DNA of 64,000 nucleotides from an uncultured Myxococcales bacterium. Lineage in GTDB: Bacteria; Myxococcota_A; UBA9042. The notes beneath the pieces were generated by a model, which was not told where the DNA came from, searched no databases, and saw only the letters and a program-made list of their open reading frames with translations. Shown here one piece after another: positions 42,438 through 51,900 of this stretch (positions within the stretch are counted from its first letter, which is position 1; each line of letters begins with the position of its first letter). The DNA lies in contig CAIYBN010000008.1 of assembly GCA_903924465.1 (NCBI GenBank), forward strand, positions 124,001 to 188,000, in the 5' to 3' direction. The position numbers and the translations under genes are program-made.

Positions 42438-43235
42438 TCAAGGCGAGAGCACCTGGCGATCAAGAACGACGCCGACCGGACAATGATCCGAACCGGACAC
42501 GTGCGGCCAGATGAACGCGTCCTGAAGAAACGGCATCGCACCCGGCGAAGCGAGCACGTAGTCGATGCGCCACCCGACGTTCCTGGCGCGCACGCCAAAA
42601 CGCTGACTCCACCAACTGTACGCGCCGGTTTGGTCTGGATGAAAGTGCCGGAATGTGTCCACCCAGCCGGCTTGCATCCAGCGGTCGAGCTCCGCGCGTT
42701 CCTCCGGGCGAAAACCGGAAATTTCGCGGTTTTCCTTCGGCCGCGCCAAGTCAATCTCGCGATGTGCCGTGTTGAAATCGCCCAAGACGAGGATGGGTTC
42801 ACCAGCAGCAAACTGTGGCTGCATCATGGCAAAAACGTGGCGATAGAAGTCCAGCTTGTACGGAATCCGCGCGTTGTCGCGCTCCTTGCCGTTGCCGTTG
42901 GGAAAGTAGCCGTTGACCACCCACAACCGACCGAAACGGGCGATCTGCAACCGACCTTCGACATCGAATTCGCTGCGGCCCGAGGCGGTTTCAAGCGCGT
43001 CCCACCGGGTCTGCGCGTACAGCCCGACGCCGCTATAGCCCAGCCGCTCGGCCGGCTGCACATGCACATGCCAACCCATTGGCGCGCGCACCGTTTCAGG
43101 CAGCTGCTCCAGCAGCGCCCGCGTCTCCTGCAGCGCCACAATGTCGCCTGGTTTCTGCGCCAGCCAGTCGGCAAAGCCCTTGCCCGCGGCCGCGCGCAGC
43201 CCATTGACATTCCATGAGATAACCGTCGCCGACAT
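42438..43235 (-). CDS. xth: Exodeoxyribonuclease III (AP endonuclease)
   Basis: 265 residues, EEP-fold DNA repair nuclease. ISWNVNGLRAA, DIVALQETRA (metal-binding Glu), VVNGYFPNGN, LGDFNTAHREIDL (Asp/Asn pair), GWRIDYVLAS and SGSDHCPVGV (catalytic Asp-His) are all intact. It cuts 5' to abasic sites and degrades DNA from 3' ends. Its ATG is 6 nt after the topA stop, with GAGG inside the topA end serving as ribosome-binding site, so the two are coupled. Confidence 0.95.
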   Translation of the reverse strand: MSATVISWNVNGLRAAAGKGFADWLAQKPGDIVALQETRALLEQLPETVRAPMGWHVHVQPAERLGYSGVGLYAQTRWDALETASGRSEFDVEGRLQIARFGRLWVVNGYFPNGNGKERDNARIPYKLDFYRHVFAMMQPQFAAGEPILVLGDFNTAHREIDLARPKENREISGFRPEERAELDRWMQAGWVDTFRHFHPDQTGAYSWWSQRFGVRARNVGWRIDYVLASPGAMPFLQDAFIWPHVSGSDHCPVGVVLDRQVLSP

Positions 43236-43241
43236 GACGCC

Positions 43242-46200
43242 TCACGCCCGGGGCCGGCGGATCACGCCAGTCCGGCTCACCGGAAGCGCAACCTCCTGCG
43301 GCTGCACGGTTTCCGCCTTGGCGCGCGTCGCCGAGCGTGCAGAAATCATTGGCGAATCCGACTTGGCTGGGGGCGCCTTGGCTGGCTTCTTCGCGGCTGG
43401 CTTCTTGACCGCGGGCTTCCTGGCTGCTGTCGGCGCTTTCGCAGTCTTTGCCGCGCTCGACGTCCGTCCACCGCGGCCCTTGGTCTTGGCCTTGACCGCT
43501 TTGCCGTAGTCGCGCAACCGATCGACCGCCATCTCCAGTGTCACTTCCTGCTTCTGGACACCGCGTTCCAACGACGCGTTCACCGCGCCGTTGGTCAAAT
43601 ACGGGCCAAAACGCCCGTCGATCAGCCGAATCTCTGCCTGGTTTTCCGGATCCACGCCGATCAACTTGCCCGCCCGCGCTTCCGCCGCCGCGGCCAGGAT
43701 CGCGTCGACATCCGCGACTTGCAGCGTCTCAATATCGACCGTCGGCGGCAGCGTCTTGTTGGTGGTACCGTCCGTCACATAGCGGCCAAATCGTCCTTGC
43801 CACACGGAAATTTGCTTGCCATCACTTTCGCGGATGCCGATGTCGCGCAGATGCACCTTGCCGGCGACCGACTTGGGCTGGCGCAGCACGTTCAACGCTT
43901 CGTCGAACGACACCGTGGCGGCAAAACAGCCGGCGGGCAATGTCCTCGATTCCTCGCCGCATTTTACGTAGTCGCCATAGCGGCCCACCATCGCGACAAT
44001 CGGCGTGCCGGTCTTCTCGTCCTTGCCCAGCGTCCGCGGCAATTGCAACTGCAGCAGCGCCGTCTCCAGCGTGACGCGCTCTGGCACCATGCCTTTGGAC
44101 AAGCTGACCATTTTGGGCTTCTCGGCGGCATCTTTCACCGCAACGCCAAGCTGCAGATACGGTCCGAAACGGCCGGTGCGGACGAAGATCGGCAGACCCG
44201 TCGCCGGATCGTTGGCCAACGGCGCCTCGCCGCGCGCCTTTTCTTCGACCAAGCTCAGCGCTTTTGCGACCGTCAACTCGTCGGGCGCCAGATCTTCGGG
44301 CACATTCGCCGTGCGTTCGCCGACCTTCAGGAACGTGCCGAAGCGGCCGATGCGCACGACCACCTCGTCGTTGCCCTCAGTCTTGCCGATCGGTACCGAG
44401 CTGGCCGTCACCGGATCAATCTGATCCCGCACTTCCGCGAGCATTTCCGTGAGGCCCCGCGATTTTGCGCCTTGGACAAAGCCCTTCTCATAGAAATCGC
44501 GCAGGTACGCGCCGGCTTGGTCTTCGCCGCGGGCGATCGCATCCAGGCGATCTTCCATCTTGGCGGTGAAGCCGTAATCCACGAGATGCGGCATGTACCG
44601 CTCCAGCATTTGCGTCACAGCCATGCCCATGAACGTCGCGACGAGCGCGTTGCCCTTGCGGAAGCAATAACCCTTGTCGATCAGGTTCTGCAGAATCGCC
44701 GCGTAGGTGCTTGGCCGGCCGATGCCCTTCTCCTCCAAGCCTTTGACCAAGCTCGCGTCCGTCAGACGCGCCGGCGGCCGGGTGTCGTGACCACGCGCTT
44801 CGAGATTCGGCTTCGCATCCCAACCCACCACGTCGCCCGCTTTCAGCAGCGGCAAGGCGCGATCGCCGGCCGTCTCGTCCTTCTTGTCGTCGTCGCTCTC
44901 ATCGGTTTCTTCGCCATAGACACGCAGGTAGCCGGCGAAACGGGTCGTGCGACCGCTGGCGCGGAAGATCGCGTCCAGAATCGCGATGTCGACCGTCGTT
45001 TGCTCCACTTGCGCATCCGGCATCTGGCTCGCGATCGTCCGCTTCCAGATCAGCTCGTACAGCCGCGCGGCATCGCGTCCCAGCGACCGCTCCACATCGT
45101 TCACCGCCGGAAATTGCGTGCCCGCCGGGCGAATCGCCTCGTGCGCTTCCTGGGCATTCGCGGTTTTGGTCTGATACCGGCGCGGCTGCGGCGGCAGCCA
45201 CTTGTCGCCATATTGCGCGGCGATCACATCCCGCGCGGCGTGGATGGCCTGCTCCGACAGCACCACGGAATCCGTACGCATGTAGGTGATAAAGCCACTC
45301 TCATAAAGCTTCTGAGCCACTTGCATCGTCTGCCGGGCGTTGAACCGCAGCTTGCGATTGCCCTCCTGCTGCAGGGTCGAAGTCGTGAACGGCGGCGCCG
45401 GTCGCAGCGTCTGCGGTTTCACGTCGGCGGTCAGCACCCGCGCCGGTTGGCCGTCGATTCGGGTACACAACTGTCGCGCCGCGTCGCCGTTCAGGACAAA
45501 AGCGTCCTTCGCCGTCAACTTGCCGGTATTGTCATCAAAGTCCTTGCCTGTGGCGATCCGTTTGTCGCCCAGCTTCTGCAGCGTCGCTTCGAAGCCCTGG
45601 CCCTGCGCCTTGAGTTTGGCCAAAACATCCCAAAAGTTCGCCGACACAAACGCCATGCGCGCTCGCTCGCGCTCCACCAGCAGGCGCAGCGCCACCGATT
45701 GCACGCGACCCGCCGACAGGCCCGGCTTGATCTTGCGCCACAGCACTTCGCTCACGTCCCAGCCATAGAGCCGATCGACGACGCGCCGGGTGCGCTGGGC
45801 CGAGACGAGGTGCTCGTCCAACTCGCGCGTTTGCGTGAGCGCATGTTGGATCGCGTCCTTGGTGATCTCATGGAACACGAGGCGCTTGACGGGCACTTTG
45901 GGATTCAGCACCTGCAACAGATGCCAGGAAATCGCCTCACCTTCGCGATCATCGTCTGTTGCGAGGTAGAGGACATCGGCCTGCGCCAGCGCCGCCTTGA
46001 GCGAATCGACCTGCCGCTTCTTTTCCGGCGGCACGAGGTACACTTCTTCCAGCGGCTCGAAATGATTGGCAATATTGACGCCGTACTGCACCCAAGGCTC
46101 AGCCCGCCGCTTGTCATTCGCCGGCAGATCGGTCTTTTTGGTCACGAGATCGCGGACGTGACCGACGCTCGCTTCCACGAGGTAGCCCGCGCCCAGGTAC

Positions 46201-46286
46201 TTCTTGAGCGTATTCGCCTTGGTCGGCGATTCCACGATGACCAGTGAAAGACCTGTGCCGGTGCCGACTTTCTGCTTGCCTGCCAT
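43242..46286 (-). CDS. topA: DNA topoisomerase I
   Basis: 1014 residues, type IA topoisomerase that relaxes negative supercoils. The TOPRIM domain starts at LVIVESPTKANTLKKYLG with the later DDDREGEAISWHL (acidic metal site). The active-site tyrosine is in SGFITYMRTDSV. In place of zinc fingers the C-terminus has five GRFGxYL-type repeats (Toprim_C_rpt, for example GRFGPYLTNG), then a Lys/Ala/Pro-rich basic tail of about 75 residues that probably binds DNA. The order dprA - topA - xth is tight: the dprA stop directly abuts the topA ATG. Confidence 0.96.
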   Translation of the reverse strand: MAGKQKVGTGTGLSLVIVESPTKANTLKKYLGAGYLVEASVGHVRDLVTKKTDLPANDKRRAEPWVQYGVNIANHFEPLEEVYLVPPEKKRQVDSLKAALAQADVLYLATDDDREGEAISWHLLQVLNPKVPVKRLVFHEITKDAIQHALTQTRELDEHLVSAQRTRRVVDRLYGWDVSEVLWRKIKPGLSAGRVQSVALRLLVERERARMAFVSANFWDVLAKLKAQGQGFEATLQKLGDKRIATGKDFDDNTGKLTAKDAFVLNGDAARQLCTRIDGQPARVLTADVKPQTLRPAPPFTTSTLQQEGNRKLRFNARQTMQVAQKLYESGFITYMRTDSVVLSEQAIHAARDVIAAQYGDKWLPPQPRRYQTKTANAQEAHEAIRPAGTQFPAVNDVERSLGRDAARLYELIWKRTIASQMPDAQVEQTTVDIAILDAIFRASGRTTRFAGYLRVYGEETDESDDDKKDETAGDRALPLLKAGDVVGWDAKPNLEARGHDTRPPARLTDASLVKGLEEKGIGRPSTYAAILQNLIDKGYCFRKGNALVATFMGMAVTQMLERYMPHLVDYGFTAKMEDRLDAIARGEDQAGAYLRDFYEKGFVQGAKSRGLTEMLAEVRDQIDPVTASSVPIGKTEGNDEVVVRIGRFGTFLKVGERTANVPEDLAPDELTVAKALSLVEEKARGEAPLANDPATGLPIFVRTGRFGPYLQLGVAVKDAAEKPKMVSLSKGMVPERVTLETALLQLQLPRTLGKDEKTGTPIVAMVGRYGDYVKCGEESRTLPAGCFAATVSFDEALNVLRQPKSVAGKVHLRDIGIRESDGKQISVWQGRFGRYVTDGTTNKTLPPTVDIETLQVADVDAILAAAAEARAGKLIGVDPENQAEIRLIDGRFGPYLTNGAVNASLERGVQKQEVTLEMAVDRLRDYGKAVKAKTKGRGGRTSSAAKTAKAPTAARKPAVKKPAAKKPAKAPPAKSDSPMISARSATRAKAETVQPQEVALPVSRTGVIRRPRA

Positions 46287-47309
46287 TCATAACCTCGACG
46301 CTGATGCCAGCGCGTACCAACTACCCGCGACCCGCTTCAGGCCGCCGTGAAGCGACCAGTTCAGCAGCGTCGTCGCCACTGCGGTCCGATCCGTTTGGGT
46401 CGTTGCCGCGAGTTCCTCGACCGTCAGACCGTGCTCGCCGGCCAGACGCAGTTCCACGCGCAATCGCGCAACCAGACCGGCGTCACAGCCGGGCGGATCC
46501 ACCGGCGAAAGCCCTGAGGCCGGCGCGTCGGGTGCGTAGCATGGCCAAGCGTTGCCGACCGCGTCAAATGTTTGCTGCGCATTTGTCGTGGACGCGGCAC
46601 CTTGAGCAGGCCAAAGCGGCAGTTCGTCGGCGCGCTGCAAGAACGCCCGGGGATCGCGCTGCAACAGGCCCATCGCTTCACGCAAGGCCACTCCAGGCCA
46701 CAGCGCGCGGGCACCGGCAAACAGCAGGGCTTGCGAACCAGCGCTCTGCGGCACGTCCGGCGACCACGGCACCGCAAAGACCGGGACTTTGCGTCGCCAC
46801 GCGCTGGTTGCGCAGTGCAACGTGCCACTCGGACGATCGGCACAGACCGCGATCACCGCGTCCACGAGCTGCACGAGCAGATCGTTGCGGGCGTGGAAGC
46901 GACCGCGACAGTGGTGGTCATCCGCAGCGATTTTGCTGCACAAACTGCCACCGCGCGCGACAATTTCCTGAAACAAGCTGAGATTTTCCTTGGGAAACGG
47001 CGTGTCCACGCTGGCCGGAACCACGGCCAATGGCGCGACGCGGACCTCGCCAGTCGCCGCGAGCGCCCCTTGCAGCGCATGTGTGTCGACACCCAGAGCG
47101 CCGCCGGTCACCACGACGACGCCAAGTTCCGCAAGCTCGCGGCCAAACGCAAACGCGTGCTCCAATTGCTGCTGCGTCGCGCGACGACTGCCGACGACCG
47201 CCACCCGCAGCCGCTGGGCGGGCAGATCGGCGCCCTTCCAGAACAACGGTCCAGACAACTGCCCGCGGCGCAACATGTTTTGTGGATCGACAGTGCGACT
47301 CTGGTTCAT
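46287..47309 (-). CDS. dprA: DNA-processing protein DprA
   Basis: 340 residues. The Rossmann-like DprA fold is recognisable: VAVVGSRRAT, VVTGGALGVDTHAL, PLAVVPASVDTPFPKENLSLFQEI and RFHARNDLLVQLVDAVIAV. A C-terminal winged helix (LTVEELAATTQTDRTAVATTLLNWSLHGGLKRVAGSWY) is typical. DprA loads RecA on incoming single-stranded DNA during natural transformation. Some positions are divergent (for example GTLHCATSAW where GSLxTA is common). CGGAG lies 6-10 nt before the ATG. Adjacent to topA, a conserved order. Confidence 0.88.
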   Translation of the reverse strand: MNQSRTVDPQNMLRRGQLSGPLFWKGADLPAQRLRVAVVGSRRATQQQLEHAFAFGRELAELGVVVVTGGALGVDTHALQGALAATGEVRVAPLAVVPASVDTPFPKENLSLFQEIVARGGSLCSKIAADDHHCRGRFHARNDLLVQLVDAVIAVCADRPSGTLHCATSAWRRKVPVFAVPWSPDVPQSAGSQALLFAGARALWPGVALREAMGLLQRDPRAFLQRADELPLWPAQGAASTTNAQQTFDAVGNAWPCYAPDAPASGLSPVDPPGCDAGLVARLRVELRLAGEHGLTVEELAATTQTDRTAVATTLLNWSLHGGLKRVAGSWYALASASRL

Positions 47310-47387
47310 GACAACTCCGTTCGGGCGCAGACGCCCTCCGGAGGTATTCGGCCCGCCAACGGTTTTGCCGCGGTGGAAACGCTGTGT

Positions 47388-48719
47388 TCAGGCCATTTTC
47401 TGCAAACGGGCCGCGAAGAAGCCGTCCACACCACCGAGAAGCGGCGTCGAGGCCAGATCGCCGTGATCATCCAGCCAGCCCGTCAGCCAGTCGGCTTGAC
47501 CCGGAAAGCGGCGAAAATCCGGATGATGCGCGAGAAAATCCGCGATTTGTTGAGGTCCTTCTTCGTCCGCAAACGAACACACCGCATAGAGCAGGACGCC
47601 GCCGGGCCGCAGCCACTTCGCCGCCTGCCGCAGCATCCGCGCTTGCAGATCGGCCATGCGCAGAATGTCGGCGGCCATGCGCTTGTGGCGCAGTTCAGGT
47701 CGGCGCCGCAAGGTGCCCAGCGCGGTACACGGCGCGTCCAGCAAAATGGCGTCAAACGACTCGGCGGCAATGCCGAGGTCCTTGGTCGCGTCGCCCGTGA
47801 TCGTCGCGGCCAGCGGATGGCCAATTTGCGCGCACAACTGAACCGCATGCAGCAGTTTGTCGCCGTTCTGGTCGATGGCCGTCACCTGCGCGCCCGTGTG
47901 CGCGAGCCGCGCCGATTTCACGCCGTGACCGGCAGCAATATCCGCGACCTTCTTGACCGGTTGCGTGTCCAGCCAATCCACCAGCCATTCCACGACCGCC
48001 GCACTTGCAGCGTCCTGGGCCAGCGCGCGGCGATCACCGAAGACTTGCGACTGCAGGAACCTTCCATCCGCCACGCGGCCGACGCCGGGCACGGACAAAC
48101 CGTCCAGCGGTTCGATCACCACGCCTTCCTCCAGCAATTCTGCGGCCATCCGGGTGCGATCGCCATCCAGCGCATGGACAAAAAGCGGTGCCGGCAGCGA
48201 TAGAGCCTGCTCCAACGCCACCGCATCCACGCGCATACGCTGCGCCCAGAGGGTCACGCGCCGCGCCAGCCAATCGGGCAGGTCGTGATCGTCCGGGCGA
48301 TCGCCGGCCAGAAACCGTTGATTCAGTGAACGCAACACTGCATGGACAAAGCCAATTTGTTTGTGTGGCAGCAGCGTCTTCGCCGTCTCGACCGTCGCAT
48401 GGACGGCCGCGTGCGAAGGAATCCGCAGGTCCGCGAGCTGCAACGCACCCAAGCGAAGAATCGCCAGCGCGGATTCCTCCAGATCATAAAGCCCTTGCCG
48501 GCATGAAGTTTCCATCCAGCGATCCAGCGATCGCCGACGACGCAGCACGCCATAGACAAGCCCGGTACACAAACCGCGATCCGGCCCCGCAAGCGGCGGC
48601 TGGACATCCAGCACTTGACGCAGCGCGGCTTGACTGCCAATACCATCTTGTTCAATCAACACGAGCGCTTGTGCTGCACGGAGCCGCGGGTCTGCGAGAG
48701 TCTCTGGACGATCTGACAT
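47388..48719 (-). CDS. rsmB: 16S rRNA m5C967 methyltransferase RsmB
   Basis: 443 residues. An N-terminal NusB-like RNA-binding domain (about 1-145) is followed by a Rossmann methyltransferase: SAM site VADIAAGHGVKSARLA, LLDAPCTALGTLRRRPE (release cysteine in the PC motif) and LLYAVCSFADEEG (catalytic cysteine; VCS instead of the usual TCS). It methylates cytosine 967 of 16S rRNA. The start at 48719 is chosen to match the NusB fold; the ribosome-binding site is weak. Divergent from the giant EGF lipoprotein across 219 bp. Confidence 0.92.
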   Translation of the reverse strand: MSDRPETLADPRLRAAQALVLIEQDGIGSQAALRQVLDVQPPLAGPDRGLCTGLVYGVLRRRRSLDRWMETSCRQGLYDLEESALAILRLGALQLADLRIPSHAAVHATVETAKTLLPHKQIGFVHAVLRSLNQRFLAGDRPDDHDLPDWLARRVTLWAQRMRVDAVALEQALSLPAPLFVHALDGDRTRMAAELLEEGVVIEPLDGLSVPGVGRVADGRFLQSQVFGDRRALAQDAASAAVVEWLVDWLDTQPVKKVADIAAGHGVKSARLAHTGAQVTAIDQNGDKLLHAVQLCAQIGHPLAATITGDATKDLGIAAESFDAILLDAPCTALGTLRRRPELRHKRMAADILRMADLQARMLRQAAKWLRPGGVLLYAVCSFADEEGPQQIADFLAHHPDFRRFPGQADWLTGWLDDHGDLASTPLLGGVDGFFAARLQKMA

Positions 48720-48847
48720 CGTGATTTTGCCTGAACGGCGCCCCGGAAGTGGAGGCGAGCGCATGGTCGGCGCCGCGAGGCGTTCCGTCAAACAGAACCC
48801 GGCATCTTGCGCGTGCACACCTCGCCACGTGCATGTTTTTTCGCAGC

Positions 48848-48879
48848 TTGTTTTCAGCGCGATTCGACAAGGGTAGACT
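48848..48879 (+). promoter_or_regulatory. Possible promoter of the giant EGF lipoprotein gene
   Basis: TAGACT at 48874-48879 lies 59 nt before the ATG. TTGTTT at 48848-48853 is 20 nt upstream of it, longer than ideal; TTTTCA (48851-48856) is at 17 nt. Weak. Confidence 0.28.
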
Positions 48880-48938
48880 GCTTTGGGCATGTTCGTAGCT
48901 GAGCCGATTCAAACCAAGCCCGTCAGTGGAATTCCATC

Positions 48939-51900
48939 ATGAAAAATTATGTAAAGACCTTGATTCTTCTGATGTCCGCTCTCGCCCTTGGCCTGCCAGG
49001 CTGCGGCGACGACTCGCCGACCGTAAACGGATTGGGGCCATCCCAAACGGAAAGCGACGGGGCGAATGGCGACGGCAGTCTCGGGAACGATCTCGGCGAT
49101 GACGCGCTGGGGGACATCGTCGTGGCCGATACCGGTGGGGACGTCGGGCAAGGCGATGAGACGCTTACGGATGCTGTGAAAGACGTTGCGCTAACCGATC
49201 TCGCCACCGACGGGACGTTGGACGTGGCCGAAGACGTGACCGCGACGGACGGCGTCGTCGGTCCCGCGACGTTGACGCTGGATGCGCCGGCCGCCGGCGC
49301 CGTTGTGCCGCCGCAAACCACGCTGAAACTCCACGGTGTGCTGACGGGCAATGTGCCGACGGGCGGTCTGGTTTTCCAGGTCACCGATGACGCGAACGTT
49401 GTTGTCCTTTCTGGCGATGTCACCAATCCGACGGATCTGGGTTTTGCGGTCACGACGCCAGCGAATTCAGGCGCACACACGTGGCATGTTGTGATTTTGC
49501 AGCAGACCTCGGGCGATTTGGTCGCGGAAACCGCCTTCTCGTTCATCGTCAACGCGGCGCCAACGCCGCCAGTGGTTTCCCTGAGTCCGCAACACCCGAC
49601 ACGCCACGACGCCATCCAGGCGACGATCGATGTGCCGTCGTCGGACGCGGAAGGGCAAACCATCACGTACACCTATGTTTGGACGGCGAATGGCGCTGCG
49701 TCCGGCGTGGACACGCAGACGGTTCCAGCCGGAACGGTCAAGAAAGGTGAATTGTGGACGGTCAGCGTCTATGCAAGCGACGGTTTGAGTCAAAGCACGC
49801 CGGCCATCGCCAGTGTGACCGTGGTCAACGCGGCACCGACCGCAGCGAGCCTGGCACTTGCGGCAACCGCGGTGGCCCTGGATGGCGTGATCGCGGTGGA
49901 CTTGGTGACAGGCGCGACGGACGTCGACGGCGATGCGCTGACCTTGGCGTGGGAATGGACCGTTGACGGTCAGGCTGTGCCCTTGCTCGCCACGCCGACC
50001 GCGACGCCGTTGACCTTGGCGCAGGCCTTGGGCAAGCCGCTGGCCGCTGGGGCGATCGTCGCCGTGCGCCAGACAGCGACCGACGGTGAGGCAAGTGTCG
50101 CGTCTGCGTTCGTTTCGACGACGCTGCTGCCTGGGGCGATGTGCCCGCAGATGCCGCCTCCGGGTGCGCACGCGACCTGTGCCGAAAATGGGACGACTGC
50201 GCCCGATCAGATTTGCCTGTCCGGAACCATCGGCGATGGCGTGACGTGCCTCGTGCTGGGCGGCCTGCCCACGGATGCCACGCCCGTGATCGCCTCCGCT
50301 GCAGAGGTCACCGTGACGTTGGGCGAGGCTGCGACTTCGGTGAACGGCCAGTTCGATGTGACGATCACGGACGGCACTGGCCAGGTCGTGGCGACTTTGA
50401 CGCTCGGCGGCCTGAATGGTGTGCAAACGCTTTCAGCCAAGCCCAACCTGCCGGGTCTGAACACGTGGACGGTGACCGTGCGGCGCAACGGCGTGCTTCT
50501 GGGCTCGCGCACTGGCCAGTTCTACCGCAACACGCCGCCCAGCGCTCCGGGTGTGGCCATCGCGCCGAATCCGCCGTCATCGGGTCAGGGACTCAAGGCC
50601 GTGCTGACAACGCCGTCGGCAGATGTGGACAGCGGGCTGAACCAAACGATCAGCTATGCCTATGTCTGGCGCAAGGACAATCAGGACATGGGCAACGTGA
50701 CCGACACGGTCGCAGACGGTGTGACCCAGAACGGCGAAGTGTGGTCGGTGACTGTGACGCCCAACGACGGCGTGGAATCCGGTCCCAGCGCGACGTTTTC
50801 GGTCAAGGTTGGCAATACGCCGCCGAATAAGCCGATAGTGGAAGTGAATTCGCCGACCGTTGGCCTGCTCGGCAGCGTGACAGCGACCGTGACGAATCCG
50901 CAACCGGTGGACGCCAACGGTGACCCGGTGACGGTGAGTTACGTCTGGTCCGTCAATGGCCAGGTTGTACCGGCAATCGCTGGTGCGCAGGTCGATCTGC
51001 CGGCATTGGCCGCCGCAGGCGTGACGGTCGTCGTGGGTGCTGTCCTGACGGTCACGGCCATCGCGACCGACGGATTTACGCCCGTGGCGTCCGTGCCCGT
51101 CAACGTCACTGTTGTCGCCGGCGACGCGGTTTGCCCGTCGGCTGTTTCGCCCTGTGCGCCCGGTGCGCTCTGCACGGAGAACAACTCGCTCAGTCCTGTT
51201 TGCGCGTGTGCCCCCGGCTCGTTCGGCAATGGCATCGTGTGTGCGACGGCAGCGTTTCCGGGCGCAGCGGTTAGCGGTGCGACCGTTCAGGTTTCCGCAA
51301 GCGTGAGTGCGGGTCCGCACGCGCCGGCCGGCTTGGTGGTCCTGCTGTACGACGACGGCTCCGCGCTGCTCGACAGCGCGCCCGCGACGCTTGGTGCGAT
51401 CAAGCTGGGCGGCACTTTGGCACCGGGTAGCCACGTCTGGACGGTGCGTGTGGTGGATGCGTTGGAAACGACCCAAGCGCAAACGGATGGTACCGTCTTT
51501 GGCGACACGCCGCCAAGCGCGCCGGTCGTCCTGGCCGGCCCGACCACGCCGACGACGGAAACAGGCTTGGTCGTTCAATCTGCGGTCGCTACCGATCCGG
51601 ATGTGGGCCAGACCCTCACCTACAGTTATGCGTGGCTGAAAGCCGGCTTGCCGACCGGTATTTCCACCGTCGCGGTTTTGCCCGGCGTGGCCAAGCGCGG
51701 CGAGACATGGACGGTTGTCGTCACGGCGTTTGACGGCATCGCCGCAGGTCCGACGGGGCAGGCGAGTCTCACCGTGGAAAATGCCCCGCCAAGCGCCTTT
51801 GCCGCGACGCTGACGCCGGACAAAGTTGGCCTGCTGGGAACGGCCACGGTGAATTTGGCTCCGGATGTGACGGTTGATTCTGACGGCGATCCGCTCACGT

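Noticed and set aside
43719-46247. 842-codon plus-strand open frame opposite topA
   Set aside because: Antisense shadow of a highly conserved topoisomerase; composition His/Arg/Gln-rich with no domain.
48840-48846. T-tract near 48836-48841 as a Rho-independent terminator
   Set aside because: No plus-strand gene ends upstream and no stable GC stem precedes the T run.
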